From: Streptomyces sp. CB02058
GTDB lineage: Bacteria; Actinomycetota; Actinomycetes; Streptomycetales; Streptomycetaceae
Assembly (NCBI RefSeq): GCF_001905505.1
Contig: NZ_LIPG01000003.1
Location: 434,001 to 498,000 of the forward strand
Direction of reading: 5' to 3'
Length of the DNA: 64,000 bases
In this document: piece after piece, positions 7,650-15,176 of the stretch
Layout of the letters: each line of letters opens with the position of its first letter
How positions within the stretch are numbered: the first letter of the stretch is position 1
Notes under the pieces: model-generated
Seen by the model: only the letters and a program-made list of their open reading frames with translations
Told to the model about the DNA's origin: nothing
Database searches by the model: none
Made by a program: the position numbers and the translations under genes

Positions 7650-8372
7650 TCAGGCCGCCTTCTTCTTGAGTGAGGTGAGGTGGGCGAAGACCACGACGTT
7701 GGCCGCGTAGCCGCCCTTCTTGTCGAAGCGTCCCCCGCAGGTCAGGAGCCGGAGCTCCGGGCGGCCGGTGGCCCCGTACACCTCGTCGTCCGGGAACTTC
7801 TCCTTCGTGTACGTCTTCACCCGGTCGACGGTGAAGACCGCCGTCCGTCTGTCCGCCCGGGTGACCTTCACGGTGTCACCCCGGCGCAGAACGTTGAGAT
7901 TGAGGAAGATCGCCGGCCCCGTCGCGGTGTCACGGTGGCCGACGAGCAGGGACGTGCCCGACTCCCCGGGTGACGGGCCCTTCTGGAACCAGCCCACCAG
8001 CTTCGGCTTGTTCAGCGGCGGGGCGCCGAGCCGCCCCTTCTTGTCCAGGTCGAGGCCCATGACCGGGGCTTCGATGAAGATCGCGGGAATGGCGACCTTC
8101 AGCGGACGGGAGTGCACCAGCGGTGCGTGCGAGGCGGGCACCTTCTTCTGCGGCTCATGCGGTGCCCTCCGGAACGGCGGCGCCCCGCCGCCCGCAGCGT
8201 CGCTGCCGCGGGCGGCGGTGACCGACGAGGTGTCCTCGGGCGAGTCCGAGCTCGCCCACACGACGCCGGTCACCAGTGAGGAGGTCACGCACAGGGTCAT
8301 CGTGAGCCGGCATGCACGGCTCGGCCCCCGGCGTCGCCGTCGGCCGCGCGTGTCATGCCTCGTTGCGGGCAC
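7650..8372 (-). CDS. Class F sortase
   Basis: The 240-residue protein has an Arg-rich N-terminus, one membrane helix (about 22-40), a Pro/Ala linker, and a sortase barrel beginning HSRPLKVAIPAIFIEAPVMGLDLDKKG. The catalytic histidine is in SLLVGHRDTATG, the catalytic cysteine in LRLLTCGGRFD, and the strand after it (KKGGYAANVVVFAHL) carries the late conserved positions. This pattern fits the actinobacterial class F family (Pfam sortase, short N-terminus). The frame starts at a GTG that overlaps the end of the upstream surface-protein gene by 20 bases, so translation is coupled. It likely attaches one or both neighbouring secreted proteins to the cell wall or transfers other cargo. The signal motif it reads is not obvious. 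Confidence 0.9.
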   Translation of the reverse strand: MPATRHDTRGRRRRRGPSRACRLTMTLCVTSSLVTGVVWASSDSPEDTSSVTAARGSDAAGGGAPPFRRAPHEPQKKVPASHAPLVHSRPLKVAIPAIFIEAPVMGLDLDKKGRLGAPPLNKPKLVGWFQKGPSPGESGTSLLVGHRDTATGPAIFLNLNVLRRGDTVKVTRADRRTAVFTVDRVKTYTKEKFPDDEVYGATGRPELRLLTCGGRFDKKGGYAANVVVFAHLTSLKKKAA

Positions 8373-9057
8373 GACGGGCTGCGGATCGACGGACCATGAT
8401 CAGCCCTGCGATCCCGGCGGCGCCGGCGACCAGCGCGGCCGAGGTCCCGATGTTCGAGTCGCTCTCGGAGCTGACGTTCTCCAGGTCCGGGACGCCGCCG
8501 CCGCCGGCGGGCACGGCGCCGGACGGCTTGTCGTAGATCTCGGCGGCGGCCTTCTCGCTGTCGTTCGCCGTGCTCTTGTCCGCCTGGGCGCCGGACTCGG
8601 ACGAACCCCGGCCCTCGCCGCCCCCGGGGCTGCCGCCCTGGCCGCGCCGGGAGCAGTCGACCTCGAAGCTCTTGGTCTTCAGGGGGAGCGCCCCGACCGG
8701 CCATGAGAGCTGGTACGTGCCCTCGGGAAGGAGGTACTCCTGGCTGCGGCCCTTGCCGTCGATGAGGGGGAGGGTGTTCGTCAGCGTGTTGCCCGGGGGC
8801 CGCTCGGTGATCGTCCACACGAGTTCGGGGAGCGCCCCGAAGTTGTTCGCCACGAGAACGAACTGGCAGACCTCGACGCCGTTGCGCTCACCGCGCGAGT
8901 GCCAGCTGACGGAGCGGATGTCGATGTCACCGCTCTCGCCGATGGCGGACGCGGCAGGGGCTCCGGCCAGGGTGACGACGCCGGCGGCGGCGACCGCAGC
9001 GGCCACCGTGGTGCCCGTGCGGATGCTGCGGGAGCGGAGGGAAGCGGAATTGCGCAT
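8353..9057 (-). CDS. Secreted, C-terminally anchored surface protein beside sortase
   Basis: The 234-residue protein starts at the ATG at 9057, behind AAGGAG. It has a signal peptide (TGTTVAAAVAAAGVVTLAGAPAASA), a beta-rich globular domain with two cysteines (SWHSRGERNGVEVCQFVLVANNFG ... SFEVDCSRRG), then a Gly/Ser-rich spacer. The end is a hydrophobic helix (TSAALVAGAAGIAGLIMV) followed by RRSAARRARNEA. That is the architecture of a sorting signal, but no LPXTG or LAXTG precedes the helix; the nearest sequence is LENVSSESDSNIGTS. The overlap with the sortase gene argues that it is its partner. The fold is not one I recognise. Confidence 0.8.
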   Translation of the reverse strand: MRNSASLRSRSIRTGTTVAAAVAAAGVVTLAGAPAASAIGESGDIDIRSVSWHSRGERNGVEVCQFVLVANNFGALPELVWTITERPPGNTLTNTLPLIDGKGRSQEYLLPEGTYQLSWPVGALPLKTKSFEVDCSRRGQGGSPGGGEGRGSSESGAQADKSTANDSEKAAAEIYDKPSGAVPAGGGGVPDLENVSSESDSNIGTSAALVAGAAGIAGLIMVRRSAARRARNEA

Positions 9058-9237
9058 GCTGGGCTCCTTCAAGCCGAGATGATTGTCGTACTGATCACCT
9101 GATCGCCTAAGGGATGACATGGATCTTCAAAAGACGGCGTCGGGACACCGTAAAAATGCGCAAAAATACCCTGACTAGCCGATAGGCGACATAACTCCGC
9201 CTGAGGCTGGTGCCTTCGGAGGGCCGGAAACAGCGGA

Positions 9238-9270
9238 AGGGGCCGCCCCGGAGTGCGGGACGGCCCGGCG
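9238..9270. terminator. Stem-loop downstream of the LPSSTG surface-protein gene
   Basis: The near-perfect inverted repeat GGGGCCGCCCCG / CGGGACGGCCC around five bases lies just past the stop of the minus-strand gene that ends at 9297. It is likely a terminator, which would place the 9057-7650 pair in a separate transcript. Confidence 0.55.
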
Positions 9271-9296
9271 TGTCGCGGGTCGGGTGTGCCGGGAGC

Positions 9297-10757
9297 TCAG
9301 CTCGATGCCCGCCGGCGGCGCAGATACACGGCCGCCGCCGTCACGGCCGCGACGGCACCCACGGCGATCGCGGCCCAGACCGCGGGGCCGGTGGAGGACG
9401 GCAGGGCCGGCGAGGCCTCGACCGGGATGACGGCGGTGTCGTTGCCCGGGGTGCGGTCGTACGGGTTGTACGTCCGGACGGTGCCATGCGCGCCCGGGAC
9501 CTGCCGGTCGATCCGGATGTGGAAGTCGATCGTGGTCGTGCCGTCCTGGCCGAGCCCGAAGAACGCCTCGTCCGCGACCTCGCACACGAACGCCCCGCCG
9601 GGCCGCTCCGGCTGCGCGCACCCCCACTGCCGGTTCGAGTCCTCGAAGGAGTACGGAATCGAGGTGACCGTGGTGCCCTCCGGCGGCACGACCTCGAAGC
9701 GGCCCTTCACCTCGTCGTCCAGCAGCACCCCGGGACCGAGGTCCCGCACCCCGAGCCGCACCTTCACCGTGTCGCCGACCCGGCCCCGCACGGTCCCCGT
9801 GACCGGCCGGTAGTCGGCCTGGACGGTGGTGTCCACCGTGACGGTGGCGTTGACGGCGTCGAAGCGGCCGTCCGCCGTGGGGACCAGGGTGAAGGGCGCG
9901 CCCGTACCGCGCATGGTGTGGTCGTCGGGCCGCTCGGGCGCCGAGGACCAGCTGTACGAGAGCGTGCCCGACAGCTCCTTCTCGGCGGCCACGTAGGAGA
10001 GCGGTGCGCTCGTGCGGTACGCGGTGTCCGGCGCCGCCTTCGTCGGGAACACGCACCACGCCGACGTGACCGGGGTGCCCGCGTAGAAGCAGTTGCTGTG
10101 CCGGGTCCTGAGGCTGAGACCGCCGTCCGTGCGGAGGTGCAGGGCGACACCACGGTCTGCGGCGAAGCGGGTGTGGTTCGCGAACTCCGGTGTCAGGGCG
10201 GCTGGTCCGCCCGGCTCGACGCCGCTCACGCCCAGCTCCTCGTCGGGCGCGCCCAGCGTGGGACCGCCCACGACCATGCGGGTGGCGCCTGTGACGGGCG
10301 CGGCGTTGTCGGCGGTCGCCGTGTAGGTGACCGTTCCGCTGTCGCCCGGCTCCACGCCGTCCAGCCCGACGATGTCGAAGGGGGCGTTGCTCTCGCCGTC
10401 GTTCTGGAGGGTGCCGTACTCGCAGGTGTACACCCAGCCGCTGCCGGTGCAGTTCCCGTAACCGCCCTTCACCACCCGGGCGATGCCCTCCAGGCCCGAG
10501 GCGTCCACCACGACCCTGATGTTGCGCGCCGGTTCCTCGTTGCCGGGGACGACGGCGACGGGCACCTCGAAGTCCCCCTTCACCGCGTCGGCGCCCTCGT
10601 CCGCGTTGTAGACGACGATGCTGCGCGGGACGTCCTTCAGACTCAGCGCGACCTTGTCCGCCGCGGTGGCGGCGGGCGCGAGTGCCGTGGCGAGGACGGT
10701 GGCCAGACCGGTGACGAACGCCGCCGCGGCTGTGCCGGTCCGTATCCGTGAGGGCAT
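9297..10757 (-). CDS. Large secreted surface protein with LPSSTG and C-terminal anchor
   Basis: The 486-residue protein has a signal peptide (TAAAAFVTGLATVLATALAPAATAA), then about 400 residues of beta-sandwich-like sequence. Repeated Gly-Asp-Thr-Val strands (GDSGTVTYTATADN, GRVGDTVKVRLGVRDLG) suggest Ig-like or DUF11-like modules. The C-terminus is SPALPSSTGPAVWAAIAVGAVAAVTAAAVYL then RRRRASS: a membrane helix and positive tail directly after LPSSTG, a one-residue-longer variant of LPXTG. With the sortase gene 0.9 kb away it is a good sortase substrate candidate. A longer frame to 10787 was not used because its start falls inside the terminator stem of the next gene. Confidence 0.82.
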   Translation of the reverse strand: MPSRIRTGTAAAAFVTGLATVLATALAPAATAADKVALSLKDVPRSIVVYNADEGADAVKGDFEVPVAVVPGNEEPARNIRVVVDASGLEGIARVVKGGYGNCTGSGWVYTCEYGTLQNDGESNAPFDIVGLDGVEPGDSGTVTYTATADNAAPVTGATRMVVGGPTLGAPDEELGVSGVEPGGPAALTPEFANHTRFAADRGVALHLRTDGGLSLRTRHSNCFYAGTPVTSAWCVFPTKAAPDTAYRTSAPLSYVAAEKELSGTLSYSWSSAPERPDDHTMRGTGAPFTLVPTADGRFDAVNATVTVDTTVQADYRPVTGTVRGRVGDTVKVRLGVRDLGPGVLLDDEVKGRFEVVPPEGTTVTSIPYSFEDSNRQWGCAQPERPGGAFVCEVADEAFFGLGQDGTTTIDFHIRIDRQVPGAHGTVRTYNPYDRTPGNDTAVIPVEASPALPSSTGPAVWAAIAVGAVAAVTAAAVYLRRRRASS

Positions 10758-10773
10758 GCGGAGCACTATGCCA

Positions 10774-10813
10774 CCGGGGGCGGCCACCCCTGCGTGCGGG
10801 TGGCCGCCCCCGG
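10774..10813. terminator. Terminator of the GH92 gene
   Basis: CCGGGGGCGGCCACCC (10774-10789) and GGGTGGCCGCCCCCGG (10798-10813) form a perfect 16-bp stem with an eight-base loop, 20 bases past the GH92 stop on the minus strand. Confidence 0.8.
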
Positions 10814-10832
10814 CCCGGTCACTGACGGTCGG

Positions 10833-13800
10833 TCAGGAGATCAGCTCGATCTCCGCCAGCGTCGCCGCGGTCGTGCTGACCAGCCGGTACTTCGCGTACG
10901 CCTCCGGCGCCCGCACCGAGAACACCCGGGTCTGCTTGTCCCAGGCGAACGTCTGGCCGGACCGCTTGTCGAGGTCCTTCCAGGAGGTGCCGTCCGCCGA
11001 TCCCTGCAGCACCCAGCCCGTGGGGGCCTTCGCCGCCGTGGCGGAGGTCAGCGTGTACTGGACCGCCTTCGTGCCCTCGGCGGCGGGCAGCTCCACCGAC
11101 TCGACCTCGGCCGAGGTGGCGGAAGTGTTGTCGTACAGCGCGCCGTCACCCTTGAGTACGTCGCCCCGGGGAGCCGGCACCTTGTCGTCCTGGGTGATGG
11201 AGACCGGGGCCGCGTCCTTGCCCGTGCCCCATGCCGAGGGCTCGGCGCCCATGTCGAACTCCAGCACCCCGCCCTTGGCCAGCAGGTCGTGCGGCAACGA
11301 CGTGGACGTCCACTTCTTGCCGTTGACCTTCAGACCCTGGACGTAGATGTTCGTGGAGCTGTTCTTCGGGGCCTTGACGACGAGGTCGCGGCCGTTCTCC
11401 AGGTGCACGGTCGTCTTCGTGAAGAGCGGCGAGCCGATGGCGTACTCCCCGCTGCCCATGACCAGCGGGTAGAAGCCGAGCGAGGAGAAGAGGAACCAGG
11501 CCGACTGCTCGCCGTTGTCCTCGTCGCCGTGGTAGCCCTGGCCGATCTCGCTGCCGGTGTACAGCCGGCCGAGGACCTCGCGGACCTTCTCCTGGGTCTT
11601 CCAGGGCTGCGCGGCGGCGTCGTACATGTAGGTGGCATGGTGTGCCACCTGGTTGCTGTGGCCGTACTGGCCCATCCGCACGTCACGCGCCTCGGTCATC
11701 TCGTGGATGACACCACCGTACGAGCCGACGAACTCGGGCCCGGCCGTCTCCGGCGTGGAGAAGTAGGTGTCCAGCTTCTTCGCCAGTCCGTCCCGCCCGC
11801 CGTAGAGGTTGGCGAGGCCCCGGCTGTCCTGCGGGGCGGTGAAGGCGTAACCCCAGCCGTTGGTCTCCGTGTAGTCGTAGCCCCAGACACGGGGGTCGTA
11901 CTGGTCGGAGGGCAGGCGCCAGTCGCCGTTCGCCTTCCTGCCCTGGAAGAAGCCGGCCTTGTCGTCGAAGAGCTTGACGTAGTTCTGCGCCCGGTTGAGG
12001 AAGTACTCCGACTCCTCCTTGTAGCGCTGCTTCTTCGTCTTCTTGTAGAGAGCCTGGCCCATCTCAGCGATGCCGTAGTCGTTGAGGTAGCCCTCCAGCG
12101 ACCAGGAAAGCCCTTCGTGGGTCGCGGTGTTGGCGTATCCGGTGAAGACCGAGGTGTCCATGCCCTTGCGCCCCACGCCCGAGGACGGCGGGGTCACCGT
12201 CGCGTTCTTGACCGCCGCGTCGTACGCCGCCTCCGCGTCGAAGTCGACGCCCTTGACGTACGCGTCGGCGAAGGCCACGTCGGAGCTGGTGCCGGTCATC
12301 AGGTCGGAGTAGCCGGGGGAGGACCAGCGCGAGATCCAGCCACCGTCCTTGTACTGCTGGACGAAGCCGTCGACCATCTTCCCGGCCTGCTTCGGGCTGA
12401 GGAAGGAGTACGCCGGCCAGGTCGTCCGGTAGGTGTCCCAGAAGCCGTTGTTGACGTAGACCTCGCCCTTGACGATCTTGGCGCCGGTGTGGGTCGGGGT
12501 GTCCGTGCCCGTCTGCGGTGAGAAGGGGCTCGCGTAGGTGCTCTTCCCATCGACCTGCTCGAAGCCGGAGTTCGGGTAGAGGTAGAGCCGGTACAGGCTG
12601 GAGTAGAGCGTGGTCAGCTGGTCGGCGTTCGCACCCTCGACCTCGACCTTGCCGAGGATCTTGTCCCAGGCCTTCTGCGCGCTCCTCTTCACCGTGTCGA
12701 AGGAGGTCTTCTCCGGCAGCTCCATGGCCAGGTTCTTCTTCGCCTGGTCGACGCTGATGAGCGAGGTGGCCAGCCGGAGGTTCACCGTGCGGTCCTTGCC
12801 CGCGTCGAAGCGGAAGAAGCCGGTCACGTCGTCACCGCCGCCGCCCTTCAGCTTCCCGCTGTCCGTGACCGGCGCGTCGAAGACGCCGTATACGAAGAGC
12901 CGGGTCGCACCCGTGGAGCCGCCGCTCTTCACGTCGGAGTACCCGGTGAAGGAGCCGGACTTCGCGTCCAGGGTGAGACCGCCGTCGTTGGAGACGTTGT
13001 CGAAGACCAGGCTCGCGTCGTCACCGGGATAGGTGAACCGCATCCGCGCCGCGTGGTCGGTCGGCGTCATCTCCGTCTTCAGGCCGTTCTCGAACGTCAC
13101 CCCGTAGTAGTGCGGGGTCGCCGTCTCGTTCTCGTGGCGGAACGGCAGCGCGCGGGCCGTACGGGAGGCGTCCGGAGTGCCGGAGGCCGCCGACGGCATC
13201 ATCTGGAAGGTCTGGCGGTCGCCCATCCAGGGGCTCGGCTCATGGCTCGCGCTGAACGCCTGGAGGGTGGGCAGGTTGTCCTCGTTGTTGCCGCGCGCGT
13301 AGTCGTACAGCCAGCTCGTGGTGCCCGCGTTGGTGACCGGCGTCCAGAAGTTGAAGCCATGCGGTACAGCGGTCGCGGGGAAGGTGTTGCCGCGCGAGAA
13401 GCCGCCGCTGGAGTTCGTGCCGCGCACGGTCGACGCGTAGTCCGAGAGGTGCGCCTTGCGCTTCTCCGGCGCCTTCGGGGCGATCGAGATGTCGTCGATC
13501 CAGCCCTGGAACTTCGAAGGGCCCTTGGGGGAGTCGTACGCCACCAGGATCCGGTCGACGGTCTTGCCGGCCGCGACCGTGCCGATCCGTGAGGCGACCT
13601 TGTTCCACTGGTTCACGTACAGCCGCTTGGCGTCGGCCTGGCCCTGCGGGGTGAGCAGCCCGCCGTGGCTGTCCGTGGCCTTCAGCTCGCTGAGGTACGT
13701 GCCGTCGGTGAACGCGAGGTCCACCGCCACGTGCGTCGCGGGGTAGTCCAGGTCCGTCCCGGTCATCTGCGGATAGACCAGGTAGGACAGCTGGGTGTCC

Positions 13801-14681
13801 TTCGTGACGGCGGTGTCGACGTCGAAGACCTTGTTGTACGAGTAGGCGTGGCCGTCCGGCTTGTGCGTGCCCGCGTAGCGCAGCGCCTTCTTCCCCGTGA
13901 ACCCCGCGCCCTGCTTGGCGGTGGGAGAGCCCGAGGGGCCCCGGTCGGGCTGGGTGCGCATGTCGTCGGGAGCCGGGGTGGAGGTGTCGCCGTCCGAGAA
14001 CTGCACATCGGCGAGCTGGATCGCGTCGGACGCCCCGTTGTTCTTCGTGAACTCCAGCCGGAAGTGCTGGTAGGCCGTGTCCGTCGTGAAGTCGTACGAC
14101 TTGGTCTGGAGGCGCTCGGAGAAGGTCTGGCCGGTGCGGGTGTCCAGGTCCGTCCAGGTCTTGCCGTCGGCCGAGCCCTTCAGGACCCAGTCCTTGGGGT
14201 CGCGCTCGTCGTGGTCGTTGGCCGAGGTCAGGGCGTAGGTGACGACCTTGACGGGTGCCGTGAGGTCGAACTCGACCCAGCCGGAGGGCTCGAAGGCCAG
14301 CCACTTGGTGCCGGGCTCCACGTCGACCAGGTTCTCCTTGACCTCGCCGCCGCCGGTGTTCTCGCCGCTGGCGCGCAGATCCGTGACCTGATCGGTGACA
14401 TTGCCCGGTATTCCGGCGGAGAATCCGCCGTCGACACCCGATGACCGCTTCTTCCCGTCACTGCCCTCTTCGACGGTGTTGCGCCAGTCCGGCTGCTTCT
14501 CGTCGGTCTCGAAGGAGGAGCTGAACGACGTGTCACCGGAAGGCTTCCGGTCGGTGGCGAACGGCTGGGCGACGGCCGTGGCGGGGGCGGCCAAGGCCAG
14601 CACGAGAGAGGCGGCGAGCACCGCTGCCGACCGGCTGTGTCTGTGGCGTGGGCCTTGCTGAGGACCGCGTAGGGGCTGCAT
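10833..14681 (-). CDS. Secreted GH92 alpha-mannosidase with flanking carbohydrate-binding modules
   Basis: The protein is 1282 residues. The signal peptide (residues about 18-39) ends AVAQP. Residues about 50-235 form an F5/8-type discoidin (CBM32-like) module (WLAFEPSGWVEFDLTAPVKVVTYALTSANDHDERDPKDWVLKGS). A second beta-sandwich follows to about 400. The GH92 core (about 410-1140) includes FPATAVPHGFNFWTPVT, the HATYMYDAA segment, and the catalytic-region motif GDEDNGEQSAWFLFSSLGFYPL (about residue 1055). A second discoidin-like half closes the protein (GWVLQGSADGTSWKDLDKRSGQTF). GH92 enzymes are calcium-dependent exo-alpha-mannosidases that trim fungal mannan or high-mannose N-glycans. It is divergent from a GlcNAc/chitobiose transporter, which fits use of glycoprotein or fungal-wall sugars. 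Start ATG 14681 follows GGGAGGAA. Confidence 0.93.
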   Translation of the reverse strand: MQPLRGPQQGPRHRHSRSAAVLAASLVLALAAPATAVAQPFATDRKPSGDTSFSSSFETDEKQPDWRNTVEEGSDGKKRSSGVDGGFSAGIPGNVTDQVTDLRASGENTGGGEVKENLVDVEPGTKWLAFEPSGWVEFDLTAPVKVVTYALTSANDHDERDPKDWVLKGSADGKTWTDLDTRTGQTFSERLQTKSYDFTTDTAYQHFRLEFTKNNGASDAIQLADVQFSDGDTSTPAPDDMRTQPDRGPSGSPTAKQGAGFTGKKALRYAGTHKPDGHAYSYNKVFDVDTAVTKDTQLSYLVYPQMTGTDLDYPATHVAVDLAFTDGTYLSELKATDSHGGLLTPQGQADAKRLYVNQWNKVASRIGTVAAGKTVDRILVAYDSPKGPSKFQGWIDDISIAPKAPEKRKAHLSDYASTVRGTNSSGGFSRGNTFPATAVPHGFNFWTPVTNAGTTSWLYDYARGNNEDNLPTLQAFSASHEPSPWMGDRQTFQMMPSAASGTPDASRTARALPFRHENETATPHYYGVTFENGLKTEMTPTDHAARMRFTYPGDDASLVFDNVSNDGGLTLDAKSGSFTGYSDVKSGGSTGATRLFVYGVFDAPVTDSGKLKGGGGDDVTGFFRFDAGKDRTVNLRLATSLISVDQAKKNLAMELPEKTSFDTVKRSAQKAWDKILGKVEVEGANADQLTTLYSSLYRLYLYPNSGFEQVDGKSTYASPFSPQTGTDTPTHTGAKIVKGEVYVNNGFWDTYRTTWPAYSFLSPKQAGKMVDGFVQQYKDGGWISRWSSPGYSDLMTGTSSDVAFADAYVKGVDFDAEAAYDAAVKNATVTPPSSGVGRKGMDTSVFTGYANTATHEGLSWSLEGYLNDYGIAEMGQALYKKTKKQRYKEESEYFLNRAQNYVKLFDDKAGFFQGRKANGDWRLPSDQYDPRVWGYDYTETNGWGYAFTAPQDSRGLANLYGGRDGLAKKLDTYFSTPETAGPEFVGSYGGVIHEMTEARDVRMGQYGHSNQVAHHATYMYDAAAQPWKTQEKVREVLGRLYTGSEIGQGYHGDEDNGEQSAWFLFSSLGFYPLVMGSGEYAIGSPLFTKTTVHLENGRDLVVKAPKNSSTNIYVQGLKVNGKKWTSTSLPHDLLAKGGVLEFDMGAEPSAWGTGKDAAPVSITQDDKVPAPRGDVLKGDGALYDNTSATSAEVESVELPAAEGTKAVQYTLTSATAAKAPTGWVLQGSADGTSWKDLDKRSGQTFAWDKQTRVFSVRAPEAYAKYRLVSTTAATLAEIELIS

Positions 14682-14711
14682 ACGGAGCCATTCCTCCCGG
14701 GGGGCGAGCTG

Positions 14712-14727
14712 AGGACAACGTTGTCAT
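14712..14727. promoter_or_regulatory. Operator-like palindrome upstream of GH92
   Basis: AGGACAACGTTGTCAT contains the perfect 12-bp palindrome GACAACGTTGTC. On the GH92 strand it lies just downstream of the predicted start of transcription (about +11 to +26), the usual place for a repressor site. The same element, with 13 of 16 identical positions, lies upstream of xylF at 20100-20115. The symmetrical version would be ATGACAACGTTGTCAT, with a central CG typical of LacI-family operators. Confidence 0.6.
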
Positions 14728-14744
14728 CGTGGGATGCGGGTTCC

Positions 14745-14774
14745 AGTAGGGAGCCAAGTGGCTGTATGTGTCAA
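14745..14774 (-). promoter_or_regulatory. GH92 promoter
   Basis: On the minus strand, TTGACA (14774-14769) is a perfect -35, and CCTACT (14750-14745), 18 bases on, is a fair -10. It directs transcription toward the GH92 gene through the palindrome at 14712-14727. Confidence 0.5.
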
Positions 14775-14908
14775 GGGTGTTGCGAGCGCCGGTCCTGGCG
14801 ATTCGACCGTATTGCGGAAAGCGGTGTTTCCGTGCGAAGGCACGCGGTGCCGAGGTGTCCGTGAGGTCTCAACTCGGGAAAGACTGCCGCTCAACCCTGC
14901 ATTCGATC

Positions 14909-14938
14909 TTGCTCAGTTGGCGGCAAGTGGACTATACC
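14909..14938 (+). promoter_or_regulatory. Probable ngcE promoter
   Basis: TTGCTC (14909-14914) and TATACC (14933-14938) are 18 bases apart. The -10 lies inside the DasR-like element. If correct, the ngcE transcript has a leader of more than 200 bases that includes the candidate small ORF. Confidence 0.4.
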
Positions 14939-14941
14939 TGT
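14926..14941. promoter_or_regulatory. DasR-responsive-element-like site
   Basis: AGTGGACTATACCTGT matches the DasR consensus A(G/C)TGGTCTAGACCA(G/C)T at 13 of 16 positions. DasR is the GlcNAc-sensing GntR regulator of Streptomyces, and GlcNAc/chitin uptake genes are its classical targets. The site overlaps the predicted -10 of the ngcE promoter, which is a repressing position. Confidence 0.55.
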
Positions 14942-14992
14942 CGGCGTCTGCACAGCCGTTTCACAACAGCACGCGGACACGGGGGAGGGGGC

Positions 14993-15115
14993 ATGTCCGC
15001 GGCCGCAGGAAGCGGTCCGTCGTACGGTCCCCGAAACTCCTCCACTGCATCTGGAAATCCGGCAATCTGCACGACCCAAGCGCAACTGACCGCGGTGGCG
15101 GGGCCCTTCGCCTAG
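14993..15115 (+). CDS. Candidate small ORF in the ngcE leader (40 codons)
   Basis: The ATG at 14993 is preceded five bases upstream by GGGGGAGGGGGC, one of the strongest ribosome sites in the window, and the frame ends at a TAG at 15113-15115. The predicted peptide is 40 residues, Ala/Ser/Thr/Gly-rich, with one cysteine and no membrane segment or recognised motif. It could be a leader peptide coupling translation to ngcE expression, a real small protein, or chance. Third-position GC is lower than in neighbouring genes, which counts against it. Confidence 0.35.
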   Translation: MSAAAGSGPSYGPRNSSTASGNPAICTTQAQLTAVAGPFA

Positions 15116-15120
15116 GCGAA
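15107..15120. promoter_or_regulatory. Perfect 14-bp palindrome before ngcE
   Basis: TTCGCCTAGGCGAA is a perfect palindrome that overlaps the end of the small ORF and lies 56 bases upstream of the ngcE ATG. It could be an operator or a short RNA hairpin. I do not recognise a matching regulator. Confidence 0.4.
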
Positions 15121-15176
15121 TTCATCACGGGTGACCGGTACACCGCCTGAGTCCTGGAGAAGGCGAGGACTTGAGC

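Larger units (their letters stand above)
14682..15176. other. Divergent regulatory region between GH92 and ngcE
   Basis: These 495 bases hold, from left to right: the GH92 ribosome site, a 16-bp operator-like palindrome, the GH92 promoter (minus strand), a DasR-like element over a plus-strand promoter, a candidate 40-codon ORF, and a perfect 14-bp palindrome before ngcE. Each is listed separately. No further gene was found. Confidence 0.6.

Noticed and set aside
10758..10787. Upstream start for the LPSSTG surface protein
   Set aside because: The extra ten residues overlap the terminator hairpin of the GH92 gene (10774-10813). The signal peptide begins naturally at the ATG at 10757.
10794..12521. 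Long open frame on the plus strand opposite the GH92 gene (575 codons)
   Set aside because: It is rich in Val/Gly/Arg/Leu with no motif, as expected from the antisense of a GC-rich gene. The minus strand encodes a clear GH92 domain with signal peptide and ribosome site.
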